Assembly (NCBI GenBank): GCA_035293245.1
Contig: DATDOO010000321.1
Location: forward strand, 1-25,296
Reading direction: 5' to 3'
Source: DATDOO01 sp035293245
Lineage (GTDB): Bacteria; Pseudomonadota; Gammaproteobacteria; Methylococcales; Methylococcaceae
Length of the DNA: 25,296 bases
The stretch's first letter is position 1, and the number at the start of each line of letters is the position of its first letter. Under the pieces are notes generated by a model that saw only the letters and a program-made list of their open reading frames with translations, searched no databases and was not told the DNA's origin. A program made the translations under genes and the position numbers. This document shows positions 8,311-16,443 of this stretch, piece after piece.

Positions 8311-9015
8311 ATGATTTTCCGCCAACTTTTCGAGAGCGATACCTCCACGTACAGCTACCTGATCGGTTGCGAACGTAGCGGCAAGGCCGTGCTCGTGGAT
8401 CCGGTTCTCGACGAAGTGCCACGCTACCTGGCCCTGCTGGACGAATTGCAGTTGCAACTCGTCTATACCTTTGAAACCCATGTGCACGCCGATCACGTCA
8501 CCGCCAGCGGCGCGTTGCGCGAGCGCCTCGGCAGCAAGAGCGTGGTGCATCGGGATGCGGGGGCGATGTGCGCAGACCTGCTGGTCACTCACGGCGTCCC
8601 GCTTCAGTCGGGCGAACTGGCGTTCGAGGTTCGCCACACGCCCGGCCATACCACCGGCTGCGTCAGCTACGTCATGTCCGATCGTGTCTTTACCGGCGAC
8701 GCGCTGCTGATCGGCGGCTGCGGGCGCACCGATTTTCAGCAGGGCGACGCCGGCCAACTCTACGACAGCATTCAGCAACAACTTTTCACCCTGCCGCCGG
8801 ACACCCTGGTTTATCCCGGTCATGACTACCAAGGCAACACCGTATCCACCATTCGCCAGGAAAAGGCGAAAAATCAGCGTCTGGGACAAGGCAGGCCCCG
8901 CGAGGAATTCATCGCCCTCATGGCCGATCTCCGTCTCGACTATCCGCGATACATCGATACCGCCTTGCCGGCGAATCTGGGCTGCGGCAGTCCCGCTGCA
9001 CAGCGGCAGGGATAA
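8311..9015 (+). CDS. Persulfide dioxygenase, ETHE1-like metallo-beta-lactamase fold
   Basis: 234 aa. The MBL signature THVHADHVT supplies H57, H59, D61 and H62; H113 (in TPGHTTGC), D130 (in FTGDALL) and H171 (in YPGHDY) complete the site. In ETHE1 enzymes a single iron is held by the first His, H113 and D130 equivalents. The stretch GRTDFQQGD (138-146) is characteristic of persulfide dioxygenases rather than glyoxalase II. These enzymes oxidise glutathione persulfide to sulfite and glutathione. The SQR gene 160 bp downstream makes the persulfide, so the two form a sulfide-oxidation pathway. The start is ATG 8311; a TTG at 8299 in the same frame would add four residues. Neither has a strong ribosome binding site. 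Confidence 0.9.
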   Translation: MIFRQLFESDTSTYSYLIGCERSGKAVLVDPVLDEVPRYLALLDELQLQLVYTFETHVHADHVTASGALRERLGSKSVVHRDAGAMCADLLVTHGVPLQSGELAFEVRHTPGHTTGCVSYVMSDRVFTGDALLIGGCGRTDFQQGDAGQLYDSIQQQLFTLPPDTLVYPGHDYQGNTVSTIRQEKAKNQRLGQGRPREEFIALMADLRLDYPRYIDTALPANLGCGSPAAQRQG

Positions 9016-9021
9016 GCCCGC

Positions 9022-9162
9022 ATGCTGCGCCTATTCCCGGGACTCGCGCCGCCGGTCGCGTTACACTGGATTTATCGGCAGGCGGAAGCCCTGGCTTGGT
9101 TGCCAAACCCGGCGTGGAAGCCGCACAATCCTGACTTGTTCAGCCGGAAAATCCCTGCATAG
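9022..9162 (+). CDS. Possible 46-aa small protein between PDO and SQR
   Basis: This ORF is below usual length cut-offs. It begins at ATG 9022, seven bases after the dioxygenase stop, and ends at TAG 9160-9162. The product starts MLRLFPGLAPPVALHWIYRQ and contains three Trp and six Pro residues, with no recognised motif and no clear membrane segment. Its stop codon overlaps the AGGAG ribosome binding site (9161-9165) of the next gene, an arrangement that allows translational coupling. No good ribosome binding site is seen before its own ATG. It could equally be an untranslated spacer. Confidence 0.3.
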   Translation: MLRLFPGLAPPVALHWIYRQAEALAWLPNPAWKPHNPDLFSRKIPA

Positions 9163-9174
9163 GAGCACCCATCC

Positions 9175-10383
<1,209 letters not shown>

Positions 10384-10469
10384 TGGGCAGGAATCCGTTC
10401 CTCGCCACGCACCGGGAATGCGCGTCGCCCACGCCTTGCGGGAAAATCGGTCGCAGCCGATACTAAATC

Positions 10470-11033
10470 ATGATTGCCCAAACCAACTTGTCCAACCAGT
10501 TTCTCATCGCCATGCCCGCCATGGCGGACGCCTTTTTTACCCGCAGCGTGACCTATCTCTGCCAGCATGGCGAGAACGGAGCCTTGGGCATCGTCATCAA
10601 CCGGCCGTCGGATTTGACGCTCGGCGACATCTTCGGCCAGATGAACATCGAAACCAGCAACGAGGAAGCGAACAAAATCCCCGTTTTCTTCGGCGGCCCG
10701 GTGCACCCCGAGCGCGGATTCGTCATTCACGAACCGGCCGGCCAGTGGGATTCCACCCTGGAGGTGGCCGACGGGCTGGCCCTGACCACCTCGCGCGACA
10801 TTCTGGAAGCCCTCGCCAAAGGTCAAGGTCCGGAAAAGGTCTTGATCGCCCTGGGTTATGCCGGCTGGGGCAAGGGGCAACTGGAGCAGGAAATCCTGCA
10901 CAACTCCTGGCTGAATGCGCCGCTGGACAAGGGCATCCTGTTCAACCTGCCCGCCGGCCAGCGTTGGAAGGCCGCCGTGGAGGGCATGGGCGTCAACATC
11001 GCCCTGCTCTCCTCCCAGGCGGGACATGCTTGA
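10470..11033 (+). CDS. yqgE: YqgE/AlgH family protein (UPF0301)
   Basis: 187 aa, the usual length. It begins with the family pattern LSNQFLIAMPAM-DAFFTRSVTYLCQH and contains GALGIVINRP (~37-46) and FFGGPVHPERGFVIH (~71-85). The biochemical function is unknown; in Pseudomonas the homologue AlgH was linked to alginate regulation, but a direct role has not been established. Its stop overlaps the ruvX start by 8 bp, and the following genes ruvX, pyrR, pyrB and pyrX all overlap in turn. This conserved order is known from Pseudomonas and many betaproteobacteria. The start at ATG 10470 lies 86 bp after the SQR stop, so transcription may begin in that gap, though no strong promoter was seen. Confidence 0.92.
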   Translation: MIAQTNLSNQFLIAMPAMADAFFTRSVTYLCQHGENGALGIVINRPSDLTLGDIFGQMNIETSNEEANKIPVFFGGPVHPERGFVIHEPAGQWDSTLEVADGLALTTSRDILEALAKGQGPEKVLIALGYAGWGKGQLEQEILHNSWLNAPLDKGILFNLPAGQRWKAAVEGMGVNIALLSSQAGHA

Positions 11034-11487
11034 CCCGCTTCGCCCGGCCAGCGGCGACGCCTTTTTGGGTTTCGACTACGGAACCAAGCATATCGGCGTC
11101 GCCGTCGGCCAGCGCCTCACCGGCATTGCCAGTCCCTTGGGCACGGTGCGCGTCCTGCAAAACAAACCCGACTGGGCGGCCATCGAAAAATTCGTCGCCG
11201 AGTGGCGCCCGGCGGGCTTGGTGATCGGCGTGGCCTACCAGGCCGACGGATCGGAAAACCCCATCACCCAGTCCATGCTGCGCTTCGGCCGCCAGTTGGA
11301 GGGGCGCTTCCGCCTGCCGGTGCACGCCATGGACGAGACGCTTTCCACGTTCGAATCCCGCCAGATGCTCTACGGCGATTTGCAGGTCAAGCGCAAGACC
11401 TATCTGGCGGCGAAGGATGCCTTGGCCGCCCAGCGCATCCTGCAAAGCTGGCTGAACATGACCGCCCGCCACGAGACGCCGGCATGA
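11026..11487 (+). CDS. ruvX: RuvX/YqgF, putative pre-16S rRNA nuclease
   Basis: 153 aa, RNase H-like fold. Visible motifs are FLGFDYGTKHIGVAVG with the catalytic Asp at 17, a central IGVAYQADGSEN, DETLST with its conserved acidic pair, and a C-terminal KDALAAQRILQSWL with the last acidic residue. YqgF is reported to process the 5' end of pre-16S rRNA, and the Holliday-junction resolvase label comes from structural similarity. I start the gene at the ATG at 11026, which overlaps the yqgE stop by 8 bp; the open frame extends further left, but only into the yqgE coding sequence. It overlaps pyrR by 4 bp (ATGA). Confidence 0.93.
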   Translation: MLDPLRPASGDAFLGFDYGTKHIGVAVGQRLTGIASPLGTVRVLQNKPDWAAIEKFVAEWRPAGLVIGVAYQADGSENPITQSMLRFGRQLEGRFRLPVHAMDETLSTFESRQMLYGDLQVKRKTYLAAKDALAAQRILQSWLNMTARHETPA

Positions 11488-12014
11488 CGGATGCGAAAGA
11501 CCGCGACGGGGTGAGCGTTCCGGAACTTCCCGCCCTGCTCGACACGCTGGAAAGCGAATTGCGCCGGGAAATCGCCCGCTTGGGACTGGCCAACCCCGCC
11601 ATGATCGGCATCCACAGCGGCGGGGTATGGATCGCCGAACACCTGCACCGCCGACTGGGCCTGAGCGAACCTTTGGGCAAGCTGGACATCTCCTTTTACC
11701 GCGACGACTTCTCCCAGATCGGCCTGCAACCCCGCGTCCGCGCGAGCAACCTGCCCTTCGCGGTGGAAGGCCGCGACATCCTGCTCATCGACGACGTGTT
11801 GCACACCGGCCGCACCATCCGCGCCGCGCTCAACGAGATTTTCGACTACGGACGTCCGGCGCGGGTACTCCTGGGCGTGCTCATCGAGCGCAACGGCCGG
11901 CAGATTCCCATCCGCGCCGACTGCCGCGGCGCGGCGCTGGAATTGCCGCCGGGGCAGCGCATCAAGCTGAGCGGTCCCGATCCCTTGGCGCTGGAAATCC
12001 GCCATGCCCGCTGA
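11484..12014 (+). CDS. pyrR: PyrR family regulator / uracil phosphoribosyltransferase
   Basis: 176 aa with a type I phosphoribosyltransferase fold. The PRPP-binding loop ILLIDDVLHTGRTI (99-112) and the GIHSGGVWIAE stretch (~42-52), with LDISFYRDDF (~67-76), match PyrR. In Bacillus PyrR binds pyr mRNA and causes attenuation and also has weak UPRTase activity. In Gram-negative bacteria a PyrR next to pyrB is common, but its regulatory role is less well defined. I could not find a convincing PyrR-type anti-terminator in this tightly packed cluster, which argues against attenuation between these genes. It overlaps ruvX by 4 bp (ATGA) and pyrB by 11 bp. Confidence 0.92.
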   Translation: MTDAKDRDGVSVPELPALLDTLESELRREIARLGLANPAMIGIHSGGVWIAEHLHRRLGLSEPLGKLDISFYRDDFSQIGLQPRVRASNLPFAVEGRDILLIDDVLHTGRTIRAALNEIFDYGRPARVLLGVLIERNGRQIPIRADCRGAALELPPGQRIKLSGPDPLALEIRHAR

Positions 12015-12981
12015 AGCGCTGCAACTCGATTACGACGGCCGGCTGCGCCACTTCCTCACCGTGGAAGGCCTGCCGCGCGAGTTGCTGACCCGCATCCTCG
12101 ACACGGCGGAATCCTTCACCAGCGTCACCGAGCAGGCGGTGAAGAAAGTCCCGTTGCTGCGCGGCAAGACGGTGGCCAACCTGTTTTTCGAAAACAGCAC
12201 CCGCACCCTCACCACCTTCGAGCTGGCCGCCAAGCGCCTGTCCGCCGACGTGCTCAACCTCAACATCCGCACCTCCTCCACCGCCAAGGGCGAAACCCTG
12301 CTGGACACGGTGCGCAACCTGGAAGCCATGCACGTGGACATGTTCGTCGTCCGCCACGCGGAAAGCGGCGCGGCGCACTTCATCGCCCGGCACGCCGCCC
12401 CCAGTGTCAGCGTCATCAACGCCGGCGACGGCCGCCACGCCCATCCCACCCAGGCCATGCTGGACATGTTCACCATCCGCCGCATCAAGGGCGATTTCCA
12501 GCCGCTGAAAATCGCCGTCGTCGGCGACATCCTCCATTCGCGCGTGGCGCGCTCGCTGATTGCCGCGCTCAACATTCTCGGCGTGCGCGAGGTGCGGGTC
12601 ATCGCCCCGCGCACCCTGTTGCCCGCCAAAGTGGAGACTTTGGGAGTAAGTCCGTTCCACGACCTGAACGCCGGCCTGGACGGCGTCGACGTGGTCATCA
12701 TGCTGCGCCTGCAAAAGGAGCGCATGAGCGGCGCCTTCCTGCCGGGGGAAAGCGAATACTTCAGCTGTTTCGGCCTGACCCCGGAGCGTCTGGCCCGCGC
12801 CAAGCCGGACGCCATCGTCATGCATCCGGGGCCCATCAACCGCGGGGTGGAAATCGACTCCACCGTGGCCGACGGGCCGCGCTCGGTCATCCTCCAGCAG
12901 GTCAGCCACGGCATCGCCGTGCGCATGGCGATTCTGTCCTTGGCCATGCGTTCCGGCGAAAGCGCGGGGGACGGTTCGTGA
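12004..12981 (+). CDS. pyrB: Aspartate carbamoyltransferase catalytic chain
   Basis: 325 aa. It transfers the carbamoyl group from carbamoyl phosphate to aspartate, the committed step of pyrimidine synthesis. The carbamoyl-phosphate loop FFENSTRT (61-68), SSTAKGE with the substrate-contacting lysine (K95), HAHPTQA (145-151) and HPGPINRGVE are all present. The N-terminus extends some residues before the fold, as in class A ATCases, whose active form is a dodecamer of PyrB with a DHOase-like partner. No pyrI regulatory chain is found nearby. The pyrX start overlaps the pyrB stop by 4 bp, so the two subunits are probably made in step. Confidence 0.96.
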   Translation: MPAEALQLDYDGRLRHFLTVEGLPRELLTRILDTAESFTSVTEQAVKKVPLLRGKTVANLFFENSTRTLTTFELAAKRLSADVLNLNIRTSSTAKGETLLDTVRNLEAMHVDMFVVRHAESGAAHFIARHAAPSVSVINAGDGRHAHPTQAMLDMFTIRRIKGDFQPLKIAVVGDILHSRVARSLIAALNILGVREVRVIAPRTLLPAKVETLGVSPFHDLNAGLDGVDVVIMLRLQKERMSGAFLPGESEYFSCFGLTPERLARAKPDAIVMHPGPINRGVEIDSTVADGPRSVILQQVSHGIAVRMAILSLAMRSGESAGDGS

Positions 12982-14264
12982 TCGGCGCTACGCGCCTGCT
13001 CATCAAGGGCGGACGGGTCATCGACCCGGCCAGCGGCTTCGATGCCGTCGCGCCGCTGTGCGTCGCCGACGGCGTCATCGTCGCCCTGGGTTCGGTTCCG
13101 GACGGCTTCGAGCCGGACTGTACGGTGGACGCGGCGGGGCAGATCGTCAGCCCAGGCTTCGTCGACCTGTGCGCCCGCCTGCGCGAGCCGGGTCAGACCC
13201 GCAAGGCCACCATCGCCAGCGAGACGGCCGCTGCCGCCAAAGGGGGCATCACCACCTTGTGTTGTCCGCCGGATACCGCGCCGATCATCGACACCCCCGC
13301 CGTGGCGACGCTGATCCAGGAAAAAGCGGAGCAGGCCGGCAAGGCCCGCCTGCTGCCCATCGGCGCGCTGACCCGCCAGCTCGACGGCACCAACCTGAGC
13401 GCCATGGCGGCGCTCAAACACGCCGGCTGCGTCGCGGTCGGCAACGCCCACCGGGCGCTGGCCAACCCCCTGGTGCTGCGCCGCGCCCTGGAATACGCCG
13501 CCACCCACGACCTGCTGGTGGTGCTGCGCCCGGAAGACCCGTGGCTCGCCGACGTGGGTTGCGCCCACGAAGGCGCCGTCGCCACGCGCCTGGGGCTTCC
13601 CGGAATTCCGGAAGCGGCGGAAACCGTGGCGCTGGCCCAGGCGCTCACCCTCATCGAGATCAGCGGCGCGCGGGTTCACTTCGGCCAGATCAGTTGCGCC
13701 CGCGCCGTGCTCATGCTCGCCAGCGCGCAACAGCGCGGGATGCGCGTCACGGCGGATGTGGCCGCCCATCACCTGCGCCTGACCGAGGAGGCGCTGGCGG
13801 ACTTCGACGCCAACTGCCACGTTCGCCCTCCCCTGCGTTCCCGCGAGGACCGCGACGCCCTGCGAGCCGGCGTGGCTGCGGGTGTGCTGAGCGCCGTGTG
13901 TTCCGATCATCAGCCGCACGAACCGGATGCCAAGCTCGACTCCTTCCCTTCCACCGAGCCGGGCATGGCTGCGCTGGAAACCTTGCTGCCGCTGCTGGCC
14001 ATGGAAGTGCGGGAAAAGCGCCTCGACTGGCCGGCCGCCCTCGCCCGCCTCACCATCGGCCCCGCCGGCATTCTCGGCCTGCCGCTGGGACGCTTGACCG
14101 CAGGCAGTCCGGCCGACGTGTGTATCTTCCATCCGGACGCCGACTGGCGGGTCGACGAAAACCACTGGCTGAGCCGGGGACGCAACACCCCCTTCTGGGA
14201 ACGGACCCTGCAAGGCCGGGTGACCCTCACCCTGCTGGGCGGACAGGTCGCCTACGCGGTTTAG
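12978..14264 (+). CDS. pyrX: PyrX, non-catalytic dihydroorotase-like subunit of ATCase
   Basis: 428 aa, type I dihydroorotase fold. The residues that would bind zinc have been replaced: the HxH of FVDLHxHLREPG reads C65-A-R67, the next ligand position reads N156 (VGNAHRA), the expected His before the PED motif is R184 (LRPEDP), and the following His is Q237 (HFGQIS). Only the final Asp is retained, D310 in SDHQPHEPD. The enzyme is therefore expected to be inactive and to serve as the structural partner needed for PyrB assembly, as described for Pseudomonas PyrC'. The catalytic pyrC at 6764-7807 fits this. The start is GTG 12978 (GTGA overlap with pyrB). Annotators often label such genes as dihydroorotase. 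Confidence 0.92.
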   Translation: MIGATRLLIKGGRVIDPASGFDAVAPLCVADGVIVALGSVPDGFEPDCTVDAAGQIVSPGFVDLCARLREPGQTRKATIASETAAAAKGGITTLCCPPDTAPIIDTPAVATLIQEKAEQAGKARLLPIGALTRQLDGTNLSAMAALKHAGCVAVGNAHRALANPLVLRRALEYAATHDLLVVLRPEDPWLADVGCAHEGAVATRLGLPGIPEAAETVALAQALTLIEISGARVHFGQISCARAVLMLASAQQRGMRVTADVAAHHLRLTEEALADFDANCHVRPPLRSREDRDALRAGVAAGVLSAVCSDHQPHEPDAKLDSFPSTEPGMAALETLLPLLAMEVREKRLDWPAALARLTIGPAGILGLPLGRLTAGSPADVCIFHPDADWRVDENHWLSRGRNTPFWERTLQGRVTLTLLGGQVAYAV

Positions 14265-14270
14265 CCGCAT

Positions 14271-14302
14271 GTTGGGTTACGGCGAGAACGCCTAACCCAA
14301 CC
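14271..14302. repeat. Hairpin-forming dispersed repeat, copy 1
   Basis: GTTGGGTTA (14271-14279) pairs with TAACCCAAC (14293-14301). Inside, GGCG (14281-14284) pairs with CGCC (14289-14292), leaving one bulged C and an AGAA loop. The 23 nt from 14280 to 14302 recur exactly at 17855-17877. It lies directly after the pyrX stop, in the gap to the convergent oxidase gene. It resembles short palindromic repeats scattered through many proteobacterial genomes and may end transcription, though there is no T-run. Confidence 0.6.
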
Positions 14303-14325
14303 GATCACTGCTCGGACAACCGTAG

Positions 14326-14354
14326 CCCGGAGGCCCCGCCAAGGGGCGTCCGGG
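14326..14354. repeat. Compact GC-rich hairpin (REP-like)
   Basis: CCCGGA (14326-14331) pairs with TCCGGG (14349-14354), and GCCCC (14333-14337) with GGGGC (14343-14347), each strand having a single unpaired G between the two stems. The loop is GCCAA. Its GTAGCCCGGA-type opening resembles common proteobacterial REP sequences. With copy 1 of the dispersed repeat it fills most of the 149-bp pyrX/oxidase gap. Confidence 0.45.
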
Positions 14355-14413
14355 ATCGGCGTAGAAACATGCGCCGCTCCCGAACGCGCTGTCGCGCCTC
14401 CGGGCTGATTGAA

Positions 14414-15460
14414 TCACGGCAATATCTGGTACGACGTCATCATGCCGGCGTAGATGTGGTCGGCGACGTGGCAGTGGTACATCCATTCGCCCGGATTGTC
14501 CGCCTTCATGTCGGCGGTCACCATGCTGGCCGGCAGCAGTTCGATCACGTCGGTGCGCCGGGCGATGGCCGGTGCACCCACCGTCAAGGTCTTGCCGTGC
14601 CAGTGGGCCGTGTGCTGATCCACCTCGTTGCCCATGCCGAGCACGTGCCAGCGCACCTTCTCGCCTTTCTTCGCGATCAGGCCCTTGAGATTGCCGAAAA
14701 TGTAGCCGTTCATGGCATGCATCAGGCCGGGCTCGGGGTCTCTTGCGTCGGGCAATTCGTTGAACACCATGAACAGGGTCACGAATTCCTTGTCCACGTC
14801 TTTCGGGCTGCCGTCCGGATTCGCCATGTTTTTCTTGGTGATGACGATCGGCCCGAGCAGGCCCGCGTTGGTATCGGCGGGCTCGTCGATGTGGCTGTGA
14901 TACCACCACACCTTGGAACTGGCGTCGCCCGGTCCCGGCGCGCTGTCCGCATCGGCGACCCAGGTGTAAACAAAACTGCCACCCGAAGGTATTTCCGCCC
15001 CGGCCCCCGGCAAAGTGCCGTCTTCGACCCCGGTGTAATGGCCTCCCTCGCTGTCCTTGGTGTAGCGGAAACCGTGCGGGTGCATGCCGTAACTGCCCTT
15101 GGCCGATCTATTGAGAAAATGCACCTTGACCGTATCGCCTTCCTCGGCGCGGATGATCGGTCCTAGGATGCCGAGCCACACGGGCTGGTCCTTCTTCGTC
15201 GCGAAGGAAGCGTCCGTGTATTCGACGTAGCGGGTTTTCTCGAACACATGACTGTCGGTCCAGGGTTCGGGGATGTTGCAGGACGGCATGCCATCCATGC
15301 AGTGGATCAGGTTTTTTCCGCTCGGCGCGTAGTCCCAGGTCACATCTTCGGCGGCGACGTAATAGTGCCGGGTGGCGGCAAGACTCAGGCCGGACCACAG
15401 CGCCAGCAGAGCCGCAGCGCACAGGACCGAAACCCGCTTGGAACGATTCACGGTTTTCAT
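14414..15460 (-). CDS. Exported two-domain multicopper oxidase, ceruloplasmin/small-laccase type
   Basis: 348 aa with a signal peptide at ~1-28 (basic start, hydrophobic core, ALSLAA cleavage region). All copper ligands can be read. Domain 1 has HPHG (H127, H129) and YHSH (H188, H190). Domain 2 has HTAHWHG (H283, H286, H288) and HCHVADHIYAGM (H329, C330, H331, H335, M340). The type 1 copper cysteine is present only in domain 2, since domain 1 has Ser in YHSH. That is the type B layout of two-domain laccases, which must form trimers to build the trinuclear site. These enzymes couple oxidation of a phenolic, Fe(II), Cu(I) or Mn(II) substrate to O2 reduction; the substrate here cannot be told. 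The ATG at 15460 follows GGAG; the longer open frame to 15757 lacks a signal peptide at its start. The shared operator module lies about 100 bp upstream. Confidence 0.9.
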   Translation of the reverse strand: MKTVNRSKRVSVLCAAALLALWSGLSLAATRHYYVAAEDVTWDYAPSGKNLIHCMDGMPSCNIPEPWTDSHVFEKTRYVEYTDASFATKKDQPVWLGILGPIIRAEEGDTVKVHFLNRSAKGSYGMHPHGFRYTKDSEGGHYTGVEDGTLPGAGAEIPSGGSFVYTWVADADSAPGPGDASSKVWWYHSHIDEPADTNAGLLGPIVITKKNMANPDGSPKDVDKEFVTLFMVFNELPDARDPEPGLMHAMNGYIFGNLKGLIAKKGEKVRWHVLGMGNEVDQHTAHWHGKTLTVGAPAIARRTDVIELLPASMVTADMKADNPGEWMYHCHVADHIYAGMMTSYQILP

Positions 15461-15557
15461 GGCTTTTCTCCATTTAAGTGACGATTCATTACACCCGCCC
15501 GTTCCAAGCCCAAGGCGCTTTGCGCGCCTGAGGGAAACGGGTTTTGGCGTGGTTTCG

Positions 15558-15627
15558 ATGGTAGGAAAGCCGGGCGGGAAATGAAGTCGGGCGAATACCG
15601 TATTTAATATTAGAAAATGCTGTATTT
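15558..15627 (-). promoter_or_regulatory. Tandem-operator promoter of the multicopper oxidase (module A)
   Basis: Read toward the oxidase gene, the order is: palindrome AAATACAGCATTT (15627-15615), palindrome AATACGGTATT (15604-15594), CCCGAC, a GC-rich block CCCGCCCGG, then -10 TACCAT (15563-15558). The palindrome centres, 15621 and 15599, are 22 bp apart, near -70 and -48 of a predicted start at ~15551. No -35 hexamer is recognisable, as expected for an activated promoter. Module B at 16444-16513 repeats this design. A 6-bp hairpin, AGGCGC/GCGCCT (15513-15529), lies in the leader. Confidence 0.6.
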
Positions 15628-15653
15628 CCCATGAAGCGACGGCGACGCGTTCC

Positions 15654-15842
15654 TCAGGGCGATCCGGCAAGGGTCGCCCCGCCGCCGAGCCGGGCCTGAG
15701 GCGAACGGAGGAGTTGTGGGAGGGAGTTGTCGAGCCGCAAGGCGCGATCGCAGCCATCGAAGGTCAGGATCAGGCCGACGAGCGCCAACATCGGGGCATG
15801 CTCGCCAGGATGGCGAAAGTCCGTTTTTTGATCCGCATACAT
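15654..15842 (-). CDS. Doubtful 62-aa ORF between oxidase promoter and FKBP_N gene
   Basis: ATG at 15842, stop at 15654. The product has one hydrophobic stretch, PMLALVGLILTFDGC, that resembles a lipoprotein-type segment, but it starts ~17 residues in and no ribosome binding site is evident. The frame overlaps nothing else convincing. It could be the decayed remainder of a longer gene or chance, since GC-rich sequence favours open frames. The gap between the oxidase start and the FKBP_N stop (15461-15876) otherwise holds only promoter module A. Confidence 0.2.
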   Translation of the reverse strand: MYADQKTDFRHPGEHAPMLALVGLILTFDGCDRALRLDNSLPQLLRSPQARLGGGATLAGSP

Positions 15843-15876
15843 GCCCCGCGAATCTTCGGCCGACGGGCCCCGCCGT

Positions 15877-16242
15877 TCAGATGCCCCGTTCCCGCAGCAG
15901 TTCCCCCGTGCGGATGCTTTTCTCCGGGAATTCGTTCCGCGCGTCCCGCACTTCGAGGGTCGGCGCACTGTGAAACGTCACGCCCGCCTCATGAAACTGT
16001 TCCCCGGCGGGAAGCGGCGCCTCCTGCCGCGAACGTCCGTCTTTCAGTCCGCGCAAGAACAGGACCGGATCGATGTCGATGTTCTGGCTTGCGAGAATTT
16101 TTCCGACCCGGAGCCCCATGCTGTAGCTCAATTTGGCCGTGTGGCTCCTCAGCGTTTCTTCCTGCGTGCGGGCGGCATAGCTGCCCAGAGTGCTGCCGGC
16201 CAGCAGGAGGATCGCCAAGATCAAACCGGATTTTGTATTCAT
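15877..16242 (-). CDS. Small exported protein with an FKBP_N-like domain only
   Basis: 121 aa. Residues 1-23 form a signal peptide, MNTKSGLILAILLLAGSTLG followed by SYA. Residues ~35-70 (LSYSMGLRVGKILASQNIDI, then DPVLFLRGLKDG) match the dimerisation domain at the start of FkpA/Mip-type peptidyl-prolyl isomerases. The catalytic FKBP domain, ~110 residues, is absent; instead there is a 50-residue hydrophilic tail ending GELLRERGI. I found no FKBP remnant in other frames downstream. It may be a dimeric chaperone fragment, or a truncated gene. The frame is open further upstream, but the signal peptide places the start at ATG 16242 (ATG 16251 is possible). It has its own conserved promoter, module B, suggesting it is expressed and not simply debris. 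The function is unknown. Confidence 0.65.
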   Translation of the reverse strand: MNTKSGLILAILLLAGSTLGSYAARTQEETLRSHTAKLSYSMGLRVGKILASQNIDIDPVLFLRGLKDGRSRQEAPLPAGEQFHEAGVTFHSAPTLEVRDARNEFPEKSIRTGELLRERGI

Positions 16243-16282
16243 GACGCGCATCCCGGATTCGGTTGCAGATGGACAGCGTTTT

Positions 16283-16327
16283 CTACCGCCCTTCCTCTCC
16301 GCGTACTTCGGAGAGAACGGGCGGTAG
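16283..16327 (-). promoter_or_regulatory. Long stem-loop in the leader of the FKBP_N gene
   Basis: CTACCGCCC (16283-16291) pairs with GGGCGGTAG (16319-16327), and CTCTCCG (16295-16301) with CGGAGAG (16309-16315), around a 7-nt loop. A 3x3 interior loop interrupts the stem. It sits ~40 nt before the start codon inside a ~195-nt predicted leader. On neither strand is it followed by a T-run, so it may act in RNA stability or translation, or be a dispersed repeat. Confidence 0.45.
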
Positions 16328-16443
16328 AGTCCTGCAGGGAAGGGCGTCGGCGCCCCGAGGCCGCATCTCCTCAGGGCTGGACGCCGCACCTGCCGCTTCT
16401 CGTCGATGCTGCAGATGCCTTCCCGGCTTTTTTACGCGTTTTA

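Noticed and set aside
12030..14270. 746-aa open frame on the minus strand across pyrB and pyrX
   Set aside because: It is fully antisense to two well-recognised enzymes, is rich in Arg/Gly/His/Gln, and shows no motif. GC-rich codon use keeps antisense frames open.
13058..15166. 702-aa plus-strand frame across pyrX and the oxidase
   Set aside because: It is out of frame with pyrX and antisense to the oxidase; composition is Arg/Pro/Gly-rich without motifs.
16415..16436. T-run after a short inverted repeat as a plus-strand terminator
   Set aside because: The stem GCC/GGC has only three base pairs, and no plus-strand gene ends there.
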